DNA of 64,000 bases from UBA10649 sp965227045 (GTDB lineage: Bacteria; Actinomycetota; Actinomycetes; S36-B12). The DNA is taken from NCBI GenBank assembly GCA_965227045.1, contig OZ245718.1, positions 2,418,001 through 2,482,000 of the forward strand, read 5' to 3'. Below, piece after piece: positions 33,668-42,195 of this stretch (position 1 is the stretch's first letter; each line of letters begins with the position of its first letter). The notes beneath the pieces were generated by a model. That model made no database searches, was not told the origin of the DNA, and worked only from the letters and a program-made list of their open reading frames with translations. The position numbers and the translations under genes were made by a program.

Positions 33668-34828
33668 CTACGGCAGGGCAAGCCAATCAACGACGGTGCC
33701 AGTTTTCGCCCCGCCGAACGGAATGACGGCGAATCCGGTCGAGGCGGCCACGCCCCTGAGCATGGCGGGTCCGGTGTGCGGCGCGGGGCGGAAGCCGTCG
33801 ACGTCGACAGTGCCGGCGACGAGCCGCTCGCGATCGGCGATGCCAGTGACGTCCTCCGCGAGGACCGCCTTGGTGAGTCCCCTCGTGCGGCGCCCCTGTA
33901 GGGCGTCGATGAGCGGGATCGCGAGGGTGAGCAGCGCGACGACGGCCGCCTGGGGATTGCCGGGAAGGGCGACGAGCGGGCGGTCGCCGATCGCGGCGAG
34001 CAGCATTGGGTGACCGGGACGCACCGCGACCTCGTCGACGATGAGCCGACCGCCCGCGTCCTCGATCGCGGCCCTCAGGAAGTCGCGCGGGCCCGCAGCA
34101 GTGCTGCCGGTGGTGATGATGAGATCCCCCGACGCTGCTGAGAGCGCATCTCGCAGCAGCGCGATCGAGTCGGGCACCGCTGTGCTCGTCGAGATGTCCG
34201 CACCGGCACGCGTCAGCCAGGCTGGGACCTGCGGGCCCATCGCGTCGCGCACCCGCCCCGTGCGCGGCACGCCCGACGTCTGGATCTCGTCGCCGAGCAC
34301 GAACAGATCCACGCGCGGCTTCGTGACCACCGAGACCATGTCGTGGCCCGATGCCGCGAGCAGCCCGAGGAGCGTTGGTGACAACTCAGTGCCACCGTCT
34401 GCGAGCAGGTCGCCAGCGCGGCACTCCTCGCCTGCGGCCCGAACGTCGGTGAGTCCCTTCGGCCCGGTGAGGGTGGTGCCGAGCAGGATGCCCACCTCGG
34501 ATCGGACGATCCCGTCGGTGCCCGACGGCACCGGTGCGCCGGTGGCGATTCGCACGGCCTCGCCCGGCTGAAGATGCGACGGCAGGGTGTCGCCCGCGTG
34601 GACAGCGCCGACGACCTCCCACGGTGCGTCTCCGCGAACCGCCCAGCCGTCCATCGCCGAGGCGTCGAAGCCGGGCAGGTCGACCAGTGCGTGCACGGGC
34701 GACGCGACGACGCGTCGGTCGGCATCGGCAACCGCGACCGATTCGGCCGGCAGGCGATGGCCCATGCCGGTGGCGAGATCGCGCGCGTGCGACCACGAGG
34801 CGTTGTGGACCGTCGATCCCTGAGTCAT
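33668..34828 (-). CDS. moeA: Molybdopterin molybdenumtransferase MoeA
   Basis: 386 residues. MoeA inserts molybdate into adenylylated molybdopterin, the last step of the basic cofactor. Visible landmarks: ALVDLPGFDASAMDGWAVRG in domain I-II, PVPSGTDGIVRSE, the MoCF-binding segment DLIITTGSTAAGPRDF (usually GGxSxGxxD, here with the Asp kept), AVRPGHPMLLA and ALPGNPQAAVVA. It overlaps the DUF6457 gene by 4 bases and ends 46 bases before ppk2. The divergent TGSTAAG loop is common in actinobacterial paralogues; a second MoeA elsewhere is possible. Confidence 0.92.
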   Translation of the reverse strand: MTQGSTVHNASWSHARDLATGMGHRLPAESVAVADADRRVVASPVHALVDLPGFDASAMDGWAVRGDAPWEVVGAVHAGDTLPSHLQPGEAVRIATGAPVPSGTDGIVRSEVGILLGTTLTGPKGLTDVRAAGEECRAGDLLADGGTELSPTLLGLLAASGHDMVSVVTKPRVDLFVLGDEIQTSGVPRTGRVRDAMGPQVPAWLTRAGADISTSTAVPDSIALLRDALSAASGDLIITTGSTAAGPRDFLRAAIEDAGGRLIVDEVAVRPGHPMLLAAIGDRPLVALPGNPQAAVVALLTLAIPLIDALQGRRTRGLTKAVLAEDVTGIADRERLVAGTVDVDGFRPAPHTGPAMLRGVAASTGFAVIPFGGAKTGTVVDWLALP

Positions 34829-35052
34829 GTGGCGGACGGCCAGTCGCGCGCGAGGGTGCTGATCCGCTCAGCAGCCTCCTCGGCTGTCATGCCCTTGGCG
34901 ACCGCGTAGCCCATCAGGTAGGTCGTGACGGGCGCGGCAGGTCGCTCGACCGCGTGCGCTGCGTCGCGAGCAACGTCGAGTATCGCGGGCGCGTCGACAC
35001 CGGCCTCAATGTCGAGCGCGGCTGATACGGCCGCCACCCACTCGTTCATCAC
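34825..35052 (-). CDS. DUF6457 small protein
   Basis: 75 residues. The pattern NEWVAAVSAALD, ILDVARDAAHAVERPAAPVTTYLMGYAV matches DUF6457, a short all-helical protein of actinobacteria with an invariant AHxVxRPAAP stretch. No function is established. It overlaps mobA upstream and moeA downstream by 4 bases each, so it is made together with the two molybdenum-cofactor enzymes and probably assists them, which is inference from context. Confidence 0.82.
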   Translation of the reverse strand: MMNEWVAAVSAALDIEAGVDAPAILDVARDAAHAVERPAAPVTTYLMGYAVAKGMTAEEAAERISTLARDWPSAT

Positions 35053-35675
35053 CGGGTCTCCTCGGTCGTCGCGTTGTCGTCGCCGGTCACCGTACGCCGA
35101 GCAGCGTCGAGATCAGCGGCAGTGTCGATATCGAGCAGGGCGTGAGGGTTGTCGTCACCCACGGGGAGCTCGATGACGTTCAGTCCGGCGAGCAGGTCGC
35201 GCATGGATCGCCCGCGCGCGGGCTCGAGGTCGGCGAGCCGGGCGATCAGTGACTGCGTTCGGTACGCCGCAGCGAGTGGCTGCCGGCGGCCCGAGTCATC
35301 GATAGGGACTACGGCATCGGCGGTGGGACCGGCGGCGCGGAGTTCGGCCAGCAGGTGCGGCACCAGTGTCGCGGTGAACGGCATGTCCACGGCGTGGAGG
35401 AGGACGAGTGGGGTCCTGACGAGCGTGATGCCGCAGTCGATACCGGCAACCGGTCCTCCGTCGGGCTCGTCCTCGATCGCGACGATGAGCAGGCGCGTCG
35501 CGGTCGAGGGTGGGCGGCCGACGACGACGCAGGTGACCGCGGCAGGAATCGCGTCGACGACGTGGTCGAGCAGAGAGCGCTCGCCCAGAATCGCACTCGC
35601 CTTGTCCTGGCCGAGCCGTGTCGACTGCCCCCCGCTGAGGATGAGGGCCGTCCAGTCGGGTTCGGCCTCACTCAT
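35049..35675 (-). CDS. mobA: Molybdenum cofactor guanylyltransferase, MobA type
   Basis: 208 residues. The nucleotidyltransferase signature ALILSGGQSTRLGQDKA (LxGGxSxRxGxDK) opens the protein, and DEPDGGPVAGIDCGI and LLHAVDMPFTATLVPHLL match the GTP/Mg regions of MobA. MobA joins GMP to the molybdenum cofactor. The start ATG 35675 overlaps the FUSC stop by 8 bases and leaves out a non-conserved extension. The set mobA-DUF6457-moeA is fully overlapping. Assignment to MobA rather than a broader nucleotidyltransferase rests on the motif and the neighbours. Confidence 0.87.
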   Translation of the reverse strand: MSEAEPDWTALILSGGQSTRLGQDKASAILGERSLLDHVVDAIPAAVTCVVVGRPPSTATRLLIVAIEDEPDGGPVAGIDCGITLVRTPLVLLHAVDMPFTATLVPHLLAELRAAGPTADAVVPIDDSGRRQPLAAAYRTQSLIARLADLEPARGRSMRDLLAGLNVIELPVGDDNPHALLDIDTAADLDAARRTVTGDDNATTEETR

Positions 35676-37827
35676 GAGCGACGGCGCCCGCGGCGGGAAC
35701 GCCCGCGAGTCGGTCCAGATGCTCGAGCCAGTCGATGGTCCACACCGCGGCGACGTAACCGCGGGCCGACGCGGCGTCGACGACATCCACTGGGTCGGGC
35801 AGAGCTGCACCCTCGAGCGGCAGGTCCACCTGGGCGCGCGTCGGCTGGTACTCCTCGTCACGCGCCATCTCGTCGATGACGACGGCCCAGTGCTCGGTGC
35901 TGATTCGGCCCGCCTCGTTTACCGGCGGGATCGTCGACGGTGCTGCCGCCAGGATCGGCGGGTCGGTTGCGAGGAGTCCGAGGATGCGGCTGACGGCGAG
36001 GACCAGGTGGGTCGCCGTCGCCATCGATGCCCACTGGAGAGCCTCGGCCGCTCCGCCACCGCGCTGCATGATGGCCATGTCGTAGGTGTCGCTCGCGCGC
36101 TGCGCTGCCGCGCGCGCCTCGAGCCGTGCATGCGCGATCTCGTGATCGTCGATGACCTCCGTCAGCCCGCGCAGGGCGAGAGCGAGGTAGGCCACTGATG
36201 CGCGCAGTCCCGTCGCGATCTCGCTATGCAGGGCGCCGAGGGCGCCGCGCGGCCACATAAGGAAGCCGACGGCGAGCGCGACCACGATCCCGATGATGAT
36301 GTCCTGGATCCGGATCAGCCCGGTCGTGAGGTTCGGCGGCCAGACGATGATGCCGAGCGCGATGAGGATGAAGCCGGAGAACGCGGCCTGTCCGAACGGG
36401 AAGCTGATCGCGACCGGAGCCCACGCTGCGCAGAACACCGCCAGCGGGAGGATGCACCACAGCACGTACAGGTCGTCGCCGACCGCGAAGATGATCGCCG
36501 TTCCGACGACGACTCCGGCGACGGTGCCGACGATCGCCGGGATCGCGAGATGGCGCGTGCCGGCACCGTCGTAGCGCAGAACCGAGATCACGCCGAGCAT
36601 GACCCAGAAGCCGTGCTCGAGCCCGGTCAGCTGGACGACGAGGATGGCGAGCGCCAGGCCTATCCCGGTCCGCAGAGCCGTGCGCAGCCAGGGTGAGCCG
36701 AGATTCAGGTGCGCGAGGGCGGTCGCTGCCCAGGTTGTCTGAGGGATCGGTGGCTCGTGGTCGAGATCCTCATCCGGGGCACCGTTGAGCTCGCGTCCGA
36801 GCACGACCATCTGCTCGCCCATCACCGCAGCCATCCGCAGGAGGTGGTCGGCTCGCACGGTGCTTGCGATGGCCTGCGGGTCGACTCCGGACTGCCTGCT
36901 CGACAGCACCCACGACTCCACCGCGGAGCGATGGCGCGCGCGAGCCTCGTCGAGCTTCGACGCCCGCGGGAACGACTGCGGATCGACCGCAGCCTTCGAC
37001 ACCTCGTCGAGCGCGTCGGCGAGGTCCGCGGCAACCTCCTCGGAGACGGGGAGCCGGTCGGCGACAACAGGGGCGGCGTGGGCATCGACCGTGCCGCTGA
37101 GGAGCAGGGCCGCGCTGTTGACGTGATTGACGAGCAGCGTCAGCGAGCGGTCATGAGAGTTGGCGCCAGACGGGCGGAACGGGTTGCCGTCGTAGGCGGA
37201 GTTGAGTCGCGCGACCGACGTGGTGAGCTCGGTGATCGCGGCCGTCATCCGGGGGATGCTGACCGGATCGACCCAGACCGCGCGGACGGCGAGCGCGCCG
37301 CGATGCAGCGTGTCGCCGAGGGCCTCGCGGATCTGGCCACGTACGTCGCGCGGCACGATCGTCAGTGCTGCGATGGTGCACACGGTGACGGCGATCCACC
37401 ATGCGGTGAGGTAGTGGGGAACGTTCGCGCTGTTGCCTCCCACGGTGACGGCGACGACGTACGTCAGCATCACTGCGGGTGCGCCAACCGCGTAGGTGCC
37501 GCGAAGCAGGCTCACGAACGCGATGGCGAAGGTGACGACCAGCGTGACGAGAACTGCGGAGACCATCGTCTGCGAGGCCGCCCAGCCGATGATGATGATC
37601 GGCGTGCCGACGATGCCCGTGATCAGGTAGGCGGTGAGTCGCTTCTGCCACGTGCCGGCGAAGTCCGCGGTGATGAGGAGCGCGGCCGTGCCGAGGGCCG
37701 CGAAGACGGCTCCGACAGTGTCGTCGACGAGGTTCAGCGTGATCGCCAGGGCGATGGGCATCGCGATCGCCGCGCGGATGCCGCGTCGCAGGGCGATCCG
37801 GCCAGGATCGTGGATGGTCAGGGCCAC
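35668..37827 (-). CDS. FUSC-family membrane protein (aromatic-acid/fusaric-acid-type exporter)
   Basis: 719 residues with two blocks of about six helices each (1-160 and 380-520) separated by long soluble helical parts, the plan of FUSC/YccS-like inner membrane proteins. Landmarks: IRAAIAMPIALAITLNLVDDTVGAVFAALGT at the start and WLRTALRTGIGLALAILVVQ...EHGFWVMLGVISVLR at the second block. Such proteins are linked to export of aromatic acids; substrate unknown. GTG 37827 lies 6 bases after TAACGT, so the message is probably leaderless. The gene leads the mobA-DUF6457-moeA run and may simply share its promoter. Confidence 0.85.
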   Translation of the reverse strand: MALTIHDPGRIALRRGIRAAIAMPIALAITLNLVDDTVGAVFAALGTAALLITADFAGTWQKRLTAYLITGIVGTPIIIIGWAASQTMVSAVLVTLVVTFAIAFVSLLRGTYAVGAPAVMLTYVVAVTVGGNSANVPHYLTAWWIAVTVCTIAALTIVPRDVRGQIREALGDTLHRGALAVRAVWVDPVSIPRMTAAITELTTSVARLNSAYDGNPFRPSGANSHDRSLTLLVNHVNSAALLLSGTVDAHAAPVVADRLPVSEEVAADLADALDEVSKAAVDPQSFPRASKLDEARARHRSAVESWVLSSRQSGVDPQAIASTVRADHLLRMAAVMGEQMVVLGRELNGAPDEDLDHEPPIPQTTWAATALAHLNLGSPWLRTALRTGIGLALAILVVQLTGLEHGFWVMLGVISVLRYDGAGTRHLAIPAIVGTVAGVVVGTAIIFAVGDDLYVLWCILPLAVFCAAWAPVAISFPFGQAAFSGFILIALGIIVWPPNLTTGLIRIQDIIIGIVVALAVGFLMWPRGALGALHSEIATGLRASVAYLALALRGLTEVIDDHEIAHARLEARAAAQRASDTYDMAIMQRGGGAAEALQWASMATATHLVLAVSRILGLLATDPPILAAAPSTIPPVNEAGRISTEHWAVVIDEMARDEEYQPTRAQVDLPLEGAALPDPVDVVDAASARGYVAAVWTIDWLEHLDRLAGVPAAGAVAHE

Positions 37828-37833
37828 ATGCGG

Positions 37834-37865
37834 ACGTTACAGGTCCGGCCGGAAACCGATAGCCT
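37834..37865. promoter_or_regulatory. Divergent leaderless promoter pair (FUSC gene / dcd)
   Basis: Minus strand: TAACGT at 37834-37839, 6 bases, GTG 37827. Plus strand: TAGCCT at 37860-37865, 6 bases, GTG 37872. Only 44 bases separate the two start codons, so each -35 region overlaps the other promoter. Confidence 0.6.
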
Positions 37866-37871
37866 GCGCGC

Positions 37872-38447
37872 GTGCTGCTCTCCGACCGCGACATCAAGGC
37901 CGAGCTCGCTGCCGGGCGCGTCGGGCTCGAGCCGTACGACGAGGCGCTGATCCAGCCGTCAAGCATGGACGTCCGCCTCGACCGCTGGTTTCGCGTCTTC
38001 GAGAACCACAAGTACCCGCACATCGACCCCAGCATCGAGCAGCCCGACCTCACCCGGCTGCTCGAGCCCGAGGGCGATGAGCCCTTCATCCTGCATCCGG
38101 GCGAGTTCGTGCTCGGCTCGACGTACGAGGTCGTCACGCTGCCCGACGACATCGCCGGGCGCCTGGAGGGCAAGTCCTCGCTGGGCCGCCTGGGCCTGCT
38201 GACGCACTCGACGGCCGGCTTCATCGATCCGGGATTCTCCGGTCACGTCACGCTCGAACTGTCGAACGTCGCGAACCTGCCGATCATGCTTTATCCGGGC
38301 ATGAAGATCGGCCAGCTGTGCCTGTTCCGGCTGTCCAGCCCTGCCGAGCACCCGTACGGCAGCGAGAAGTACGGCTCGCGTTACCAGGGCCAGCGCGGCC
38401 CGACGCCAAGCCGGTCCTACGCCAACTTCCATCGAACCCAGATCTGA
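37872..38447 (+). CDS. dcd: dCTP deaminase (likely dUMP-forming)
   Basis: 191 residues. Motifs include LIQPSSMDVRLDRWFRVF, the catalytic stretch EGKSSLGRLGLLTHSTAGFIDPGFSG, and LYPGMKIGQLCLFRL. Actinobacterial enzymes of this type convert dCTP straight to dUMP (deaminase plus dUTPase), providing the precursor for dTMP; I expect the same here. The start is GTG 37872, 6 bases after TAGCCT. A phosphoribosyltransferase gene follows after 14 bases with its own ribosome site, so the two are probably co-transcribed. Confidence 0.95.
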   Translation: MLLSDRDIKAELAAGRVGLEPYDEALIQPSSMDVRLDRWFRVFENHKYPHIDPSIEQPDLTRLLEPEGDEPFILHPGEFVLGSTYEVVTLPDDIAGRLEGKSSLGRLGLLTHSTAGFIDPGFSGHVTLELSNVANLPIMLYPGMKIGQLCLFRLSSPAEHPYGSEKYGSRYQGQRGPTPSRSYANFHRTQI

Positions 38448-38461
38448 CCGCGGGAGCGACC

Positions 38462-38968
38462 ATGGCCATGCCCGCCGAGTCCGAGCTCGAGATCCTCACG
38501 TACTCGGACTTCGGGGTGGGCATCCGCTGGCTCGCCCAGCAGGTCGTCGATGACGACTGGATCCCTGACGCGATCCTCGGCGTCGTGCGCGGTGGCCTGC
38601 TCGTCGCCGCGGGACTGGCCTACGCGCTGGACATCAAGGATGTACGACACGTCAACGTCGAGTACTACACGGACGCGGGCGAGACACTGGCTGCGCCGCT
38701 CCTCATCGGCGACCAGCCGCACCTGGCTGATCTCGACGGCAAGCGCGTGCTCGTCGCCGACGACGTGGCCGACACCGGCGCCACGCTGCACTTCGTGCGC
38801 AACCTGCTGCCTGCGGGCGCCGAGGTCCGGGTTGCCGTCATCTACGAGAAGCCGCACACGACCTACGCGCCGGAGATGGCCTGGCGCTCGACGGACCGGT
38901 GGATCCGGTTCCCGTGGATTCAGGTGCCGGCCGTGCGTGTCGTCGCGGCGGGCCGCTCGTCGGTCTAG
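38462..38968 (+). CDS. Phosphoribosyltransferase family protein (purine type)
   Basis: 168 residues. The PRPP-binding signature VLVADDVADTGATL and the earlier ILGVVRGGLLVAAGLAYAL place it among type I phosphoribosyltransferases, closest in layout to xanthine/hypoxanthine enzymes (Gpt-like). It would salvage a purine base with PRPP, but base specificity cannot be read. ATG 38462 follows GGGAG at 7 bases; ATG 38468 is possible. Its stop abuts the opposing stop of the MocA-like gene with no base between. Nearness to xdhC/mocA hints at xanthine metabolism, as inference. Confidence 0.85.
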   Translation: MAMPAESELEILTYSDFGVGIRWLAQQVVDDDWIPDAILGVVRGGLLVAAGLAYALDIKDVRHVNVEYYTDAGETLAAPLLIGDQPHLADLDGKRVLVADDVADTGATLHFVRNLLPAGAEVRVAVIYEKPHTTYAPEMAWRSTDRWIRFPWIQVPAVRVVAAGRSSV

Positions 38969-39508
38969 CTAGTCGCTTTGGGTGTCCAGGTCGGCACCGT
39001 CGGCGATGTCGCCGACCTCCACGAGCGTGATGTCCGTACGACCGGCGAGGAACCCTCGAGCGCCTGCGTCGCCGGCCGCTACCGCGATGACATCGGGCCA
39101 ATGTTTGCGGGCTAACCGCACGGGGTGCCCGCGCTCGCCGCTGTAGGTGGCGACGACGATCTCGTCGTCGGTATTCACGATGCGTGCGACCGCCTGCGGA
39201 GTGAGGCCGGGCAGGTCGACGAGCGTGACGAGCACCGCGTCCACGTCGTTGTCCTCCAGCGCGTGCAGTCCGGCACGCAGCGAGGACCCCATGCCCCCTT
39301 GCCACTCGGCGTTGACAATGACGTCGGCGTGCGGAACGTCGCCGACCCACGCGCCGAGCACCACGACCACCGGGTCGCAGCCACCCTCGCGCAGGCACCG
39401 AACCGCGTGATCGACCAGTCGCTCACCGTCGACCACCACCGGGGCCTTCGGTTCGCCGAAGCGGGATCCGCTCCCCGCTGCGAGCACCAGTCCGGCGACG
39501 GAGCTCAC
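38969..39508 (-). CDS. MobA/MocA-like nucleotidyltransferase (molybdopterin cytidylyltransferase type)
   Basis: 179 residues. LVLAAGSGSRFGEPKA is the LAAGxGxRxGxxK motif of the family, and VLVTLVDLPGLTPQAV carries the DxPxL feature usual for MocA-like enzymes. MocA adds CMP to the molybdenum cofactor for hydroxylases such as carbon monoxide or xanthine/aldehyde dehydrogenases. GTG 39508 overlaps the XdhC gene by 4 bases. Pairing with XdhC favours the cytidylyl-cofactor reading over the guanylyl type encoded at 35049-35675. Confidence 0.8.
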   Translation of the reverse strand: MSSVAGLVLAAGSGSRFGEPKAPVVVDGERLVDHAVRCLREGGCDPVVVVLGAWVGDVPHADVIVNAEWQGGMGSSLRAGLHALEDNDVDAVLVTLVDLPGLTPQAVARIVNTDDEIVVATYSGERGHPVRLARKHWPDVIAVAAGDAGARGFLAGRTDITLVEVGDIADGADLDTQSD

Positions 39509-40620
39509 CGCGGCGCGCCGGGGTGGATCGGCCCGTCGGTTGCCGTGAGCCGCTCGCCGGTGCCGCCCCACCGCGCCTGCACGATCTCGGCGGCTATCGA
39601 GATGGCCGTCTCCTCGGGGGTGCGCGCGCCGAGATCCAGTCCGATCGGGGAGTGCAGGCGGGCAAGCTCGTCGTCGGTGAGGCCCGCCTCCTTCAGGCGG
39701 GTGAGCCGGTCGTCGTGCGTGCGACGCGAGCCCATCGCGCCGACGTATCCCGCATCGGTGCGAAGCGCGACCGCCAGCGCCGGCACGTCGAACTTGGGGT
39801 CGTGCGTGAGCACCGCGATCACGGTGCGGGCATCGACGTGCTGCTTCGCGAGCCATCGGTGCGGCCAGTCGACGACGATTTCGTCAGCGTCGGGGAAGCG
39901 CTTGGCCGTGGCGAACACCGGTCGTGCATCGCACACGGTCACCCGGTAGCCGAGCAGCTTGCCGACGCGGACGAGCGCGGCAGAGAAGTCGATCGCCCCG
40001 ATCACGAGCATCTGTGCGGGTGGGGCAAGGGTCGCGACGAACACGTCGAGTCCGTCGCCGAGTCGCTCGCCCTCGGGTCCGTAGTGCAGGAACCCGGTGC
40101 GTCCGGCGGCCAGCATGCCGATGACGTCCTCCCGGACCGTGTCGTCGAGCCGGTCGGTGCCCAGTGAGCCCTCGGTGTGGTCGGCCCGGACGATCAGGTG
40201 GCGCCCGACGAAGTGCGGGCCGGCGACGATGGTGGCCACGGAAAACGGCTCGTGGGTCTCGGCGCTGTGCAGGATGCCGCCGAGCTCGGGCCAGCTCTGC
40301 TCGTCGACGCGCTCGACGAACACCTCGAGCACGCCCCCGCACGTGAGGCCCACCGCGAACGCCTCGTCGTCCGTCACGCCATAGGTCTCGTAGCGAGGAA
40401 TTCCGTCGGCGATCACCTGCTGGCCGACCTCGAAGACCGCGCCCTCGACGCAGCCTCCGCTGATCGAGCCGATCGCCTCGCCCCTGTCCGTGACGAGCAT
40501 CGACGCTCCTGCGGGCCGCGGAGCCGACCGCCACGTGCGCACGACCGTTGCCATCGCGGCGTTTCCCCCGCGCTCCTGCACGGCGGCGATCTCAGCGAGC
40601 ACCTCGCGCACGCGCACCAC
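39505..40620 (-). CDS. XdhC/CoxI-family molybdenum enzyme maturation protein
   Basis: About 371 residues. The N-terminal CoxI/XdhC domain contains SISGGCVEGAVFEVGQQV (the GGC(V/I)E motif that follows the cofactor) and LTCGGVLEVFVE. The C-terminal Rossmann-like domain has MLVIGAIDFSAALVRVGKLLGYRVTVCDAR and GAMGSRRTHDDRLTRLKEAGL. Such proteins bind and sulfurate molybdenum cofactor for insertion into xanthine-dehydrogenase-type enzymes. The Mo enzyme itself is not in the window. The frame is open further upstream; GTG 40620, preceded by GAGCGAAG, is preferred, with GTG 40617 as alternative. It is divergent from moaE. Confidence 0.87.
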   Translation of the reverse strand: MVRVREVLAEIAAVQERGGNAAMATVVRTWRSAPRPAGASMLVTDRGEAIGSISGGCVEGAVFEVGQQVIADGIPRYETYGVTDDEAFAVGLTCGGVLEVFVERVDEQSWPELGGILHSAETHEPFSVATIVAGPHFVGRHLIVRADHTEGSLGTDRLDDTVREDVIGMLAAGRTGFLHYGPEGERLGDGLDVFVATLAPPAQMLVIGAIDFSAALVRVGKLLGYRVTVCDARPVFATAKRFPDADEIVVDWPHRWLAKQHVDARTVIAVLTHDPKFDVPALAVALRTDAGYVGAMGSRRTHDDRLTRLKEAGLTDDELARLHSPIGLDLGARTPEETAISIAAEIVQARWGGTGERLTATDGPIHPGAPR

Positions 40621-40659
40621 CTTCGCTCGGTTGCCGAGGCCGTCCTGCAGGTCAGGGTC

Positions 40660-40665
40660 AATAAT
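40660..40665 (+). promoter_or_regulatory. Possible -10 element (AATAAT) of moaE
   Basis: AATAAT followed by exactly 6 bases and ATG 40672, in the 51-base gap between xdhC and moaE. It is one base from TATAAT, and no ribosome site is visible, so a leaderless moaE message is likely. Confidence 0.5.
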
Positions 40666-40671
40666 GGTGCG

Positions 40672-41094
40672 ATGGGCGCGATTCGGTTGGTCGAGGTCAC
40701 CGATCAGCCATTGGACCGCCTCGCGATCGAGCGACTGGTCTCCGACAACCGTGCCGGCGCCGTGGTCCTCTTCAGCGGCAATGTTCGCGACAACGATCAC
40801 GGCCTCGCGGTCGCATCGCTCACCTATGAAGGTCACCCCACCGCTCAGGCGGTTCTTGCGGAGGTGGCCAAGGAGATCGACGCGCGGTTCGACGTCGTCG
40901 CCCTTGCCGTCGCGCACCGAGTCGGGCCGCTCGTGATCGGCGACGCGGCGCTTGTCGTGGCCGTCTCGTCGGCACATCGCGGTGAGGCGTTCGCGGCCTG
41001 CCAGGCGCTGGTGGACCTGACGAAGGAACGACTGCCGGTGTGGAAGCACCAGGTGTTTGCCGATGGCACCGACGAGTGGGTGAACTGCGCATGA
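40672..41094 (+). CDS. moaE: Molybdopterin synthase catalytic subunit
   Basis: 140 residues. The MoaE pattern is clear: GAVVLFSGNVRDNDHGLAV, SLTYEGHPTAQAVLAEVAKEI, VAHRVGPLVIGDAALVVAVSSAHRGEAFAAC and LPVWKHQVFADGTDEWVNC, with the catalytic Lys in the VWKH stretch. MoaE with thiocarboxylated MoaD converts cyclic pyranopterin monophosphate to molybdopterin. ATG 40672 is chosen over a long in-frame extension antisense to xdhC. Its stop overlaps the moaA start by 4 bases (ATGA). Confidence 0.95.
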   Translation: MGAIRLVEVTDQPLDRLAIERLVSDNRAGAVVLFSGNVRDNDHGLAVASLTYEGHPTAQAVLAEVAKEIDARFDVVALAVAHRVGPLVIGDAALVVAVSSAHRGEAFAACQALVDLTKERLPVWKHQVFADGTDEWVNCA

Positions 41095-42098
41095 CGGCGT
41101 TGCCGCTGGTCGACACGTACGGTCGCGTGCATCGCGACCTGCGCGTCTCCGTGACCGACCGCTGCAATCTGCGCTGCACATACTGCATGCCACCCGACTT
41201 CGCGGACTGGATGCCGGGCGAGCACCTGCTGTCCGTCGACGAGTTGATGACGGTGATCGAGGTCGCGGTCGACCAGGGCATCACGAACATCAGGCTCACC
41301 GGCGGTGAGCCGCTGCTGCGTCCGGATGTGGTCGAGATCGTCAGGCGGATCAACGCACTTCCCGCGCCGCCGCGAATCTCGCTGACGTCGAACGGCTTGC
41401 GGCTGGTCGAGCTTGCTCAGCCGCTTGCGGACGCCGGCCTTGAGCGCGTCAACGTCAGCCTCGACACTCTCGATCGCGACCGCTTCGCGAAGTTGACCTT
41501 TCGCGACCGCTTCGACGACGTGATCGCCGGCATCGAAGCCGCGCAGGCCGCGGGGCTCAAGCCGTTGAAGGTCAACACTTTGCTGATGCGGGGAGTCAAC
41601 GACGACGAGGCGGTACCGCTGCTGCGCCATGCGATCGCGAACGACTGGAGCCTGCGCTTCATCGAGCAGATGCCGCTGGACGCGGGGGGCTCATGGGAGC
41701 GCGCGGAGATGATCACGGTTGACGAGATCTATGAACTGCTCTCCGCAGAGTTCGACCTCGTGCCCGTGCCGAATCGCGGCTCGGCTCCTGCGGAGGAGTT
41801 CCTCGTCGATGGCGGTCCGGCCACCGTCGGCATCATCGCGAGCGTGTCGAAGCCCTTCTGCGCGGCCTGCGATCGTCTTCGCCTGACCGCCGACGGGCAG
41901 ATCCGCAACTGCCTGTTCGCCCGCGATGAGACCGATGTCCGCGCGACGCTCCGTGACGCGACGATCTCCGAGGAAGAGCGACGCGAGCGGATCGCCGGCC
42001 TGTTCGCGTCATCGGTGCTGGCGAAGCTGCCAGGGCACGGCATCAACGATCCGTCGTTCATCCAGCCCGACCGCCCCATGAGCGCCATCGGCGGCTAG
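41091..42098 (+). CDS. moaA: GTP 3',8-cyclase (radical SAM)
   Basis: 335 residues. The radical SAM cluster motif CNLRCTYC places cysteines at 25, 29 and 32; the second cluster is formed by CAACDRLRLTADGQIRNC near the C-terminus. LTGGEPLLRPDVVEIV is the SAM-binding GGEP region, and the protein ends with the conserved Gly-Gly. With MoaC it makes cyclic pyranopterin monophosphate from GTP, the first step of the pathway. Translation is coupled to moaE. A 28-bp perfect inverted repeat begins at the base after the stop. Confidence 0.97.
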   Translation: MTALPLVDTYGRVHRDLRVSVTDRCNLRCTYCMPPDFADWMPGEHLLSVDELMTVIEVAVDQGITNIRLTGGEPLLRPDVVEIVRRINALPAPPRISLTSNGLRLVELAQPLADAGLERVNVSLDTLDRDRFAKLTFRDRFDDVIAGIEAAQAAGLKPLKVNTLLMRGVNDDEAVPLLRHAIANDWSLRFIEQMPLDAGGSWERAEMITVDEIYELLSAEFDLVPVPNRGSAPAEEFLVDGGPATVGIIASVSKPFCAACDRLRLTADGQIRNCLFARDETDVRATLRDATISEEERRERIAGLFASSVLAKLPGHGINDPSFIQPDRPMSAIGG

Positions 42099-42188
42099 CG
42101 AATTGAACCGCCTCCCGGGTCAAATCGGCGTTCTGGGGGCGTTTCGGGGCGCATTCTGCGGATTTGACCCGGGAGGCGGTTCAATTCG
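42099..42188. terminator. Long perfect hairpin between moaA and moaD (28-bp stem)
   Basis: Arms 42099-42126 and 42161-42188 are exact reverse complements over 28 bases, with a 34-base loop. It starts directly after the moaA stop and ends 7 bases before the moaD stop on the other strand, so it can act on both transcripts. No T-run on either side. Similar structures lie at 43479 and 51908. Confidence 0.8.
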
Positions 42189-42195
42189 GGGGGTG

